Shown here: positions 1 through 5,335 of the stretch, in pieces | Position numbering within the stretch: position 1 is the first letter of the stretch | Layout of the letters: every line of letters starts with the position of its first letter | Assembly (NCBI GenBank): GCA_030840885.1 | Contig: JAVEDQ010000195.1 | Span: 1 to 5,335 of the forward strand | Length of the DNA stretch: 5,335 nt | Direction: 5' to 3' | DNA from: Frankiaceae bacterium | GTDB lineage: Bacteria > Actinomycetota > Actinomycetes > Frankiales > Frankiaceae | Made by a program: the position numbers and the translations under genes | Notes under the pieces: model-generated | Databases searched by the model: none | The model's input: the letters and a program-made list of their open reading frames with translations, nothing else | What the model was told of the DNA's origin: nothing

Positions 1-380
1 GTCGCGATCAGGGCCGGATAGCTCAGGCTCCGGAAGCGGGCGATCGGGAGCCGGCTCGCGAAGGCCATCAGCGGGAGGCCGATGGTGATCCACAGCGCCT
101 GCTTGGCGAAGAAGCCCCAGGGCGACCCGGAGGTGGCGAAGGCGACGATGCTGGAGGCGGACAGCACCATGACCAGCCCGAGCGCGACGAGCAGGCCGGT
201 GCAGGAGAGCAGCAGGTAGTACGACGCGAGCGGCCGGGCGAGCAGCGGGACGCGTTCACCGCCGTCGTAGTCCGATTCGGGGCCGCGGCCGGTGCTGTCG
301 GCACCGTTCCGCGGCGCCGGGGCGGTCACACCAGCCCTCGTGCTTGCCGTGGCGTGGGCGTCCGCGTCGAGCGTCGTCAC
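1..380 (-). CDS. ftsW: Septal peptidoglycan polymerase of the SEDS family, N-terminal part only
   Basis: The first 126 codons of a SEDS-family membrane glycosyltransferase, which polymerises lipid II at the division septum together with its cognate class B PBP. The remaining helices, roughly three quarters of the protein, lie beyond position 1. Residues 1-50 are hydrophilic and probably cytoplasmic. A first membrane helix at about 53-77 ends in GLVMVLSASSI (68-78), a segment typical of FtsW/RodA proteins. FFAKQALWITIGLPLMAFASRLP (90-112) gives the characteristic second helix, and a third begins at the edge. The GTG start at 380 overlaps the murD stop as GTGA and has a strong purine-rich ribosome binding site just upstream. 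FtsW rather than RodA is inferred from the position directly after murD in the dcw cluster; sequence alone over this length would not separate them firmly. Confidence 0.93.
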   Translation of the reverse strand, partial: MTTLDADAHATASTRAGVTAPAPRNGADSTGRGPESDYDGGERVPLLARPLASYYLLLSCTGLLVALGLVMVLSASSIVAFATSGSPWGFFAKQALWITIGLPLMAFASRLPIARFRSLSYPALIA

Positions 381-1837
381 CGCGCTCCTTCCTGCTGCCG
401 CGCTGCCGCCGCGAAGGCCTCGCCGCGGGCCGCGTAGTCGGTGAACATGTCCATGGAGGCTGCCGCCGGCGCCAGCAGCACGGTGTCCCCCGGCTGCGAC
501 GCCTTCGTCGCCTGCTCCACGGCATCGTCCATCGACCCGGCCCGTAGGACGGGGACCTGCGGCGCGTGTCGCCGGAGCCCGTCGGCGATCTCCTCGGCGC
601 AGGTACCGATCAGGACCGCGGCGCGTAGGCGGCCGGCGGCGCCGCGGATGAGCTCGTCGAAGGCCAGGCCCTTGTTGAGACCGCCGGCGATCCAGACCAC
701 CGAGTCGTAGGCGGCGAGGCTCGCCGCAGCGGCGTGCGGGTTGGTCGCCTTGCTGTCGTTGACGTAGGTGCGTCCGGCGACCTCGACGACGACCTCGTTG
801 CGGTGGCCCCCTGGGCGGAACGCGGCCAGTGCCGCCCCGATGACCGACGGGTCCACCCCGGCCGCCCGGGCCAGCGCGGCCGCGGCGAGGGCGTTGGCGA
901 CGTTGTGCGGGCCGGGTACCTGCAGGGCATCGACCTCGAGCAGGACTGCACCGTCCGACGTGTCGGCGAAGGCTCGGTCGACGAGTCGGCCGTCGGCGAG
1001 GCCGAGCTCTCCGGCGGCGGGCTCCCCCAGCCGGAAGCCGACCCGCCGGCCGGCGGCGGACGTGGCGGCCAACGCCTCGGTGCGGGCGTCGGCGGCGTTG
1101 AAGACGGCCGTCGAGCCCGCCGAGTAGACGCGCCCCTTGTCGGCGGCGTACGCGTCCATCGAGCCGTGCCAGTCGAGGTGGTCCTCGGCCAGGTTCAGGA
1201 CGGCCCCGGCGGCGACCTGCAGCGTCGAGGTGTAGTGCAGCTGGAAGCTCGAGAGCTCCACGGCGAGGACGTCGTGCCGCGGCCGCCGGGTGCCTTCGGA
1301 GCCGTCAGTGCCGTCGGTGCCGCCCTCGACGGCGGTGACCGCGTCGAGCAGCGGGATGCCGATGTTGCCGGCGGCGCTGGAACGGCGGCCGTCGGCGGCG
1401 AGGATCGCGGCGAGCATCTGGGTGGTCGTCGTCTTGCCGTTGGTGCCGGTGACGGCGAGCCACTGCTGTGTCGGTGGCTTCCAGCGGTAGGCGAGTTCGA
1501 CCTCGCCCCACACCTCGAGCCCGCGCCGGGCCGCCGCGGTCAGCAGCGGGGTCGTCGGGCGCAGCCCCGGGCTGGTGACGACGAGCTCGATGTCGGCTGC
1601 GGGTTCGGTCGGCAGTCCGCCGAGGCGGACGTCGACCCCGACCTCGCGCAACCGCTGTGCCGCGGCCTGCTGACGTACCCCGTCGGAGTCGTCGACCGCG
1701 ACCACGAGGGCACCTCGACCAGCCAGCGCCCGCGCCGCCGCCTCGCCGGACAGGCCCACCCCGACGACCAGGACGCGCTGTCCAGACAGTTCGGGTCCAG
1801 ACAGACCGGGTCCCGAGACGTCGGGGCCTTCGCTCAC
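377..1837 (-). CDS. murD: UDP-MurNAc-L-alanine--D-glutamate ligase
   Basis: Cytoplasmic ATP-dependent ligase that adds D-glutamate to UDP-MurNAc-L-Ala. The 486 residues form three domains. An N-terminal Rossmann-like domain shows [10 protein letters not shown] at 22-31 and VVTSPGL at 86-92. The central ATPase domain has the P-loop [10 protein letters not shown] at 130-139, GNIG at 157-160, ELSSFQL at 194-200, [11 protein letters not shown] at 218-228 and the likely carbamylated lysine K234. The C-terminal domain has [12 protein letters not shown] at 309-320, HR at 345-346, the MurD-specific [10 protein letters not shown] at 360-369 and [12 protein letters not shown] at 454-465. The reading frame stays open upstream to 2254, but that stretch is out-of-frame mraY DNA. 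The GTG at 1837 is the start because it overlaps the mraY stop as GTGA, and the next in-frame GTG or ATG (codon 27) lies inside the nucleotide fold. No Shine-Dalgarno is visible. Oddities are a 15-base tandem repeat at codons 7-19 and a Gly/Thr/Asp-rich insert at 171-186. Confidence 0.97.
   Translation of the reverse strand: MSEGPDVSGPGLSGPELSGQRVLVVGVGLSGEAAARALAGRGALVVAVDDSDGVRQQAAAQRLREVGVDVRLGGLPTEPAADIELVVTSPGLRPTTPLLTAAARRGLEVWGEVELAYRWKPPTQQWLAVTGTNGKTTTTQMLAAILAADGRRSSAAGNIGIPLLDAVTAVEGGTDGTDGSEGTRRPRHDVLAVELSSFQLHYTSTLQVAAGAVLNLAEDHLDWHGSMDAYAADKGRVYSAGSTAVFNAADARTEALAATSAAGRRVGFRLGEPAAGELGLADGRLVDRAFADTSDGAVLLEVDALQVPGPHNVANALAAAALARAAGVDPSVIGAALAAFRPGGHRNEVVVEVAGRTYVNDSKATNPHAAAASLAAYDSVVWIAGGLNKGLAFDELIRGAAGRLRAAVLIGTCAEEIADGLRRHAPQVPVLRAGSMDDAVEQATKASQPGDTVLLAPAAASMDMFTDYAARGEAFAAAARQQEGAR
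385..393 (-). promoter_or_regulatory. Ribosome binding site of ftsW
   Basis: On the minus strand AGGAAGGAG lies inside the last codons of murD and ends 4 bases before the GTG start at 380. Its upstream AGGA half sits 9 bases from the start. This is the strongest Shine-Dalgarno in the window and supports the GTG start and independent loading of ribosomes on ftsW in addition to coupling. Confidence 0.75.
1775..1819 (-). repeat. Three imperfect 15-base tandem units in the 5' end of murD
   Basis: The three units are 1819-1805, 1804-1790 and 1789-1775. Read on the coding strand, the second and third begin with the identical 10 bases CTGTCTGGAC. The first is a diverged copy that shares 10 of 15 positions with the second. 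Because 15 is a multiple of 3, the frame is kept, and the units encode the five-residue repeats [10 protein letters not shown] and LSGQR just ahead of the first beta strand of MurD. It looks like in-frame slippage or duplication in an unconstrained N-terminal leader. Confidence 0.7.
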
Positions 1838-2907
1838 GGCAGCGGGCCGTAGGAGAGGAACTCGGCGTAGAAGAGGCCGAGGCCGAACGCGACGGCCAGG
1901 CCCGCGATGATCCAGAAGCGGATGATCACCGTGGTCTCTGGCCATCCCGCGAGCTCGAAGTGGTGGTGGATCGGGGCCATGTTGAACAGCCGCTTCCGGG
2001 TCAGCTTGAAGCCCGCGACCTGCAGGATCACCGACAGCGTCTCGACGACGAACAGGCCGCCGAGCACGACCAACAGCATCTCGGTGCGTGTGGTCACCGC
2101 CATCGCCGCAAAAGCTCCGCCGATCGCGAGCGAGCCGGTGTCGCCCATGAAGATCTTCGCCGGGCTGGCGTTCCACCACAGGAACCCGAAGCAGGCCCCC
2201 ATCGCCGCGGCCGCTACGAGAGCGACGTCCAGCGGGTCCCGCGCCGTGTAACACGCGCCGTCCCGTATTGCGCCGACGAGGCAGGTGTTGCCGAACTGCC
2301 AGAACGAGATGATCACGTAGGCACCGAAGACCATGGCCGACGAGCCGGCGGCGAGCCCGTCGAGGCCGTCGGTCAGGTTCACGGCGTTCGAGGTCGCCGA
2401 GATGATCAGGTACGCGAGGACCGGGAAGCCGATCACGCCGACGCCGATGGAGAGGTCGCGCACGAAGGACAGATGGGTCGAAGCCGGTGTGAAGCCCGCG
2501 GCGTTGTGGAACTTGGTCGCGAGCACCCCGAAGACACCGGCGACGATCAGCTGACCGATGAACTTCGTCCGGGCGGTCAGCCCGAGGCTGCGCTGCTTGC
2601 GGATCTTGATGTAGTCGTCGGCGAAACCGACGAGACCGAGCCCGACCATGACAAACAGCACGAGGAGACCGCTGGCGGTGAACCCGCGCAGGGTCAGTAG
2701 ATGCGCGAGCCCGTAGCCGAGCACGGTGGCGATCAGGATGACGACGCCACCCATGGTCGGGGTGCCGCGCTTGGTCTGGTGGGTCTGCGGCCCGTCCTCG
2801 CGGATCTCCTGGCCGTATCCCTGGCGCCGGAACAGCCGGATGACCGCCGGAGTCGCGACGAGCGACACCGCGAGCGCCACCAGAGCAGCGATGAGGATGC
2901 TCTTCAC
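1834..2907 (-). CDS. mraY: Phospho-MurNAc-pentapeptide transferase (lipid I synthase)
   Basis: Polytopic membrane enzyme that transfers phospho-MurNAc-pentapeptide from UDP to undecaprenyl phosphate, releasing UMP and making lipid I on the cytoplasmic face. The 357-residue length is normal. Family motifs appear in order: KRGTPTMGG at 46-54, FADDYIK at 95-101 (D97/D98, the conserved aspartate pair), [13 protein letters not shown] at 174-186, [12 protein letters not shown] at 253-264 (D256) and the histidine triad IHHHFE at 313-318. Hydrophobic segments occur throughout: the first is at about 3-24, others lie between the motifs, and the last is at about 329-350, consistent with the ten helices known for the family. 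The GTG start at 2907 overlaps the murF stop as GTGA and is preceded by AGGAG at 2922-2918. A cysteine-bracketed loop at about 206-222, containing a rare ATA codon, is noted separately. Identity is secure. Confidence 0.98.
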   Translation of the reverse strand: MKSILIAALVALAVSLVATPAVIRLFRRQGYGQEIREDGPQTHQTKRGTPTMGGVVILIATVLGYGLAHLLTLRGFTASGLLVLFVMVGLGLVGFADDYIKIRKQRSLGLTARTKFIGQLIVAGVFGVLATKFHNAAGFTPASTHLSFVRDLSIGVGVIGFPVLAYLIISATSNAVNLTDGLDGLAAGSSAMVFGAYVIISFWQFGNTCLVGAIRDGACYTARDPLDVALVAAAAMGACFGFLWWNASPAKIFMGDTGSLAIGGAFAAMAVTTRTEMLLVVLGGLFVVETLSVILQVAGFKLTRKRLFNMAPIHHHFELAGWPETTVIIRFWIIAGLAVAFGLGLFYAEFLSYGPLP

Positions 2908-4346
2908 TCGGTGGTCGCTCCTGTCGCTGGCGTCGCCGTCATCGGCGCTGATGATTCCGTCGGTAGGTCGAGCAGCGCGGCGGCGACCCGCTCCAGGCCC
3001 GCCACTCGGCTGCCCTTGACGAGCACGACGTCATCGGCGCCCACCTCGTCGGCGAGCAGGGCGACGGCGGCCTCGAGGTCAGCGACGTGGACCGACTCCC
3101 CGGACCAGGAGCCCTCGAGCACCGCCCCCGCGTGGAGCCGGCCCGCCTCGTCACCCACGACGACGAGGCGATCGACACCGAGCCGGACGGCGAGCCGCCC
3201 GAGGTTCTCGTGCTCGGTCGGCGCGTCCGGGCCGAGCTCGGCCATCTGCCCGAGCACCGCCCAACTGCGCCGGCCGGCGGCCATGGCCACGAGGGCCTTC
3301 AGTGCCGCGCGCATCGACTCCGGGTTGGCGTTGTAGGCGTCGTTGATGACGGTCAGACCGTCGGCGCGGCGGGTGACCTCCATCCGCCAGCGGCTGCGGG
3401 ACTCGGCCGCCGACAGCCCTGCTGCGACGGCGGGGAGGTCCAGACCGCAGGCGAGGGCGGCGGCTGCGGCCGCGAGGGCGTTGGGTACCTGGTGCTCGCC
3501 GAAGGTCCGCAGCGCGACGGGGGCGGACTCGCCGTCGGCGCCTGCCCCGCCGGTGGACAGGGTGAACACCGGGCGGCCCTGCTCGTCGAGGTCGATGTCG
3601 TCGGCCCGAACGTCGGCGGCCAGGTTCTCGCCGAAGGTCCGGACCGTGGCGCTCGTGCGCGAGGCCATCGCCGCCACGAGCGGGTCGTCGGCGTTGAGCA
3701 CGGCGACGTCGCGCGTGGCCTCGGCGAGCTCACCCTTGGCCTGCGCCGTCACCTCGCGGGTGCCGAACTCGCCGAGATGCGCGCTGCCGACGTTCAGCAC
3801 CAGCCCGACCGAGGGGGGCGCGATGCGGCACAGCCGGGCGATGTGGCCCAGTCCCCGCGCGCCCATCTCGAGAACCAGGTAGCGCGTCGCCGCATCGCAG
3901 CTGAGCACCGTCAGCGGCACCCCGAGGTCGTTGTTGAACGAGCCCGGCGGCGCGACGGTGGGGCCGAGCGTGCCGAGCAGCCCAGCGAGCAGGTCCTTGG
4001 TGCTGGTCTTTCCGGCCGAGCCGGTCAGGGCGACGACCCGGACCTCGGGCAGCCGGCGCAGGGCCTCGGCCGCGAGGGCCGCCATCGCGTCCTGCACGTC
4101 GTCGACCACGACGCATGGCACGTCGAGCTCGCGGGCCGCGAGCACGGCCACCGCACCGGCAGCGGTGGCCGCGGCGGCGTAGTCGTGCCCGTCGACGTGC
4201 TCCCCCGGCAAGGCGGCGAACAGGGTGCCGGCCGAGGCGGTGCGGGAGTCGATCGTCAGCGACTGTGCGGTCGCCGCCGGGTCGGCGGACCCCGCCAACC
4301 GGCCACCGGCAGCAGCGGCCACCTCAGCCAGGCTCATCGGCTTCAC
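2904..4346 (-). CDS. murF: UDP-MurNAc-tripeptide--D-alanyl-D-alanine ligase
   Basis: Cytoplasmic ATP-dependent ligase that adds D-Ala-D-Ala to UDP-MurNAc-tripeptide, completing the pentapeptide precursor. At 480 residues it is a usual MurF length and looks complete. The N-terminal substrate domain shows [17 protein letters not shown] at 33-49. The central ATPase domain has the P-loop GSAGKTSTK at 109-117, NND at 138-140, [11 protein letters not shown] at 159-169, [10 protein letters not shown] at 185-194 and the likely carbamylated lysine K204 in AKGEL. The C-terminal domain has [11 protein letters not shown] at 335-345, LGQMAELG at 365-372 and VLVKGSR at 441-447. The last 18 or so residues are a Ser/Thr/Ala/Pro-rich tail, probably disordered. 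I chose the GTG at 4346 because it forms a GTGA overlap with the murE stop, like every other junction here. The in-frame ATG three codons later (4337) is a possible alternative. No clear Shine-Dalgarno precedes either start, so initiation may rely on ribosomes finishing murE. Confidence 0.97.
   Translation of the reverse strand: MKPMSLAEVAAAAGGRLAGSADPAATAQSLTIDSRTASAGTLFAALPGEHVDGHDYAAAATAAGAVAVLAARELDVPCVVVDDVQDAMAALAAEALRRLPEVRVVALTGSAGKTSTKDLLAGLLGTLGPTVAPPGSFNNDLGVPLTVLSCDAATRYLVLEMGARGLGHIARLCRIAPPSVGLVLNVGSAHLGEFGTREVTAQAKGELAEATRDVAVLNADDPLVAAMASRTSATVRTFGENLAADVRADDIDLDEQGRPVFTLSTGGAGADGESAPVALRTFGEHQVPNALAAAAAALACGLDLPAVAAGLSAAESRSRWRMEVTRRADGLTVINDAYNANPESMRAALKALVAMAAGRRSWAVLGQMAELGPDAPTEHENLGRLAVRLGVDRLVVVGDEAGRLHAGAVLEGSWSGESVHVADLEAAVALLADEVGADDVVLVKGSRVAGLERVAAALLDLPTESSAPMTATPATGATTE
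2918..2922 (-). promoter_or_regulatory. Ribosome binding site of mraY
   Basis: AGGAG on the minus strand lies within the coding sequence of the murF tail, 10 bases before the GTG start of mraY at 2907. Spacing is slightly long but acceptable. It supports the chosen GTG start. Confidence 0.6.
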
Positions 4347-5335
4347 GCGGCACCGGATTCGGCGGCCAGCAGTGCTTCCCGGAGCACGGCACGGTCGTCG
4401 AAGGGGGTGGTGACGTCGCCGATCGTCTGCCCTGTCTCGTGGCCCTTGCCCGCGACGACCACGGCGTCGCCACTCCGGGCCTCGGCGACGGCAGCGGCGA
4501 TCGCCGTCCGGCGGTCGAGCTCGACGATGAGCTGGGCCCGTTCAGCGGTGGCGACGGCGTCGGTTCCACGGACCATGGCGTCGAGGATGGTCTGCGGATC
4601 CTCCGAACGGGGATTGTCGCTGGTGAGTACGGCCACATCGGCGCCCGAAACGGCGGCCGCCCCCATGAGGGGACGCTTCGCGCGATCGCGGTCGCCCCCG
4701 CAGCCGAGCACCACGATCACGCGGCCGGCCGTCACGGAGCGGACGCTGGCCAGCAGCGTCTCGACGGCGGCCGGGGTGTGCGCGTAGTCGACGACCGCCA
4801 GGAAGGGCTGGCCCGCCTCGACCTTCTCCATGCGCCCCGGCACCCCGGGCAGTCGGGCGATTCCGCGTGCGGCGGACTCGACGTCGACGCCGGTGGCCGC
4901 GAGCAGCGCCAGGGCGACGACGGTGTTCGCGACGTTGAAGCGACCCGGCATGGGCACTTCGACGTCGACCGCGGTGCCGTGGGGGCCACGGAGGACGAAG
5001 CGCGAGCGGCCGGGCTCGCTGACGACGGCGTCCGCCCAGTAGGCCCCGGGCAGGCCGGGATCGCCGGTGCTCGAGACCGGCACCGCGTCGGCCCGTCGGG
5101 CGAGCAGGCGCCGACCGGCCGGGTCGTCGACGTCGACGACCGCCACCGCTGCCCGCTCCGGCGTGAACAGCAGGGCCTTGGCCTCGAAGTAGTCGTCCAT
5201 GTCGGCGTGGAAGTCGAGGTGGTCCTGGCTGAGGTTGGTGAAGGCGGCACCGGCGAACCGGCAGCCGTCGACCCGGCGCAGCGCCAGGGCATGGCTGGAG
5301 ACCTCCATCGCAGCGGATCCGACGCCCTCGGCCAC
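4343..5335 (-). CDS. murE: UDP-MurNAc-tripeptide synthetase (mDAP-adding Mur ligase), N-terminally cut by the window edge
   Basis: Cytoplasmic ligase that adds the third stem-peptide residue to UDP-MurNAc-L-Ala-D-Glu using ATP. The visible 330 residues are the second half of the central ATPase domain and the whole C-terminal domain. Roughly 180-200 N-terminal residues, including the P-loop, are missing, judging from the usual length of about 500-535 residues. Numbering from the first visible codon, the motifs are EVSSHAL at 11-17, TNLSQDHLDFH at 33-43, the probable carbamylated lysine K53 in YFEAKALLF, the RFNVANT segment at 132-138, DYAHTP at 183-188, GCGGDRDRAKRPLMG at 211-225, DNPR at 240-243 and GKGHE at 296-300. 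DNPR is the known meso-diaminopimelate recognition motif, so mDAP is the inferred substrate. The first visible codon is GTG, but it falls inside the domain and is not the start. The TGA stop overlaps the murF start in a GTGA, suggesting translational coupling. Identity is secure; substrate choice is inferred from the motif. Confidence 0.97.
   Translation of the reverse strand: MAEGVGSAAMEVSSHALALRRVDGCRFAGAAFTNLSQDHLDFHADMDDYFEAKALLFTPERAAVAVVDVDDPAGRRLLARRADAVPVSSTGDPGLPGAYWADAVVSEPGRSRFVLRGPHGTAVDVEVPMPGRFNVANTVVALALLAATGVDVESAARGIARLPGVPGRMEKVEAGQPFLAVVDYAHTPAAVETLLASVRSVTAGRVIVVLGCGGDRDRAKRPLMGAAAVSGADVAVLTSDNPRSEDPQTILDAMVRGTDAVATAERAQLIVELDRRTAIAAAVAEARSGDAVVVAGKGHETGQTIGDVTTPFDDRAVLREALLAAESGAA

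Noticed and set aside
1838..2254. A 139-codon upstream extension of murD, possibly a fusion
   Set aside because: The frame is open, but it is out-of-frame mraY DNA giving an Arg-rich translation. The GTG at 1837 in the GTGA overlap fits the MurD N-terminus.
734..2700. Long plus-strand open frames (734-1852 and 1657-2700) antisense to murD and mraY
   Set aside because: Same cause. They give low-complexity, charged translations without recognisable domains, and they overlap each other and well-supported minus-strand genes.
4335..4337. ATG as the murF start instead of the GTG at 4346
   Set aside because: It cannot be excluded, but it has no better ribosome binding site, and it would break the GTGA pattern shared by all other junctions. 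The difference is only three residues.
3087..4787. Plus-strand open frame of 566 codons antisense to murF and the end of murE
   Set aside because: It is a shadow of strong GC bias at third codon positions. Its protein is Arg/Gly/Ala-rich with no family motif, and the opposite strand encodes intact, motif-complete enzymes throughout.
5333..5335. GTG at the right edge as the start of murE
   Set aside because: The protein here begins in the middle of the central domain just before EVSSHAL, and the P-loop and UDP-binding domain are absent. The gene must continue beyond the window.
1..5335. A hidden novel system, mobile element, RNA gene, CRISPR array or terminator hairpin in the gaps between genes
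   Set aside because: There are no gaps: every base is within one of five overlapping dcw genes. No insertion-sequence ends, tRNA-like segments or regularly spaced repeats were seen apart from the short murD repeat.

Overview
The window is a very GC-rich, gap-free stretch of a division and cell wall (dcw) cluster. All real genes lie on the minus strand. In transcription order (high to low coordinates) they are murE (N-terminal part outside the window), murF, mraY, murD and the first 126 codons of ftsW. The GC-biased codon use, the dcw gene order, the MraY sequence and the GTG starts point to a member of the Actinomycetota. I cannot fix the order or genus from this window. MurE carries the DNPR motif of meso-diaminopimelate ligases, so the peptidoglycan is inferred to be of the mDAP type.

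Layout: murE ends at 4343. murF spans 4346-2904, mraY 2907-1834 and murD 1837-377, and ftsW starts at 380 and runs off the left edge. Each of the four junctions is the same 4-base GTGA, in which the GTG start of the next gene overlaps the TGA stop of the previous one. There is no intergenic DNA, and I see no internal promoter, terminator, RNA gene, mobile element or CRISPR array. The promoter and the transcript end must lie outside the window.

How the genes work together: MurD, MurE and MurF are paralogous cytoplasmic ATP-dependent ligases. MurD adds D-Glu to UDP-MurNAc-L-Ala, MurE adds the diamino acid, and MurF adds D-Ala-D-Ala to complete UDP-MurNAc-pentapeptide. MraY moves phospho-MurNAc-pentapeptide onto undecaprenyl phosphate, giving lipid I at the inner face of the membrane. 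FtsW is the SEDS glycosyltransferase that polymerises the later product, lipid II, at the septum. murG and murC would be expected next beyond position 1, and the FtsI-type transpeptidase gene beyond 5335, by analogy with other dcw clusters.

This is core housekeeping sequence, and I found no evidence of an undescribed system. The points worth a second look are small: the four identical GTGA couplings with uneven Shine-Dalgarno support, a 15-base tandem repeat at the start of murD, a low-complexity insert in MurD, and a cysteine-bracketed loop in MraY.
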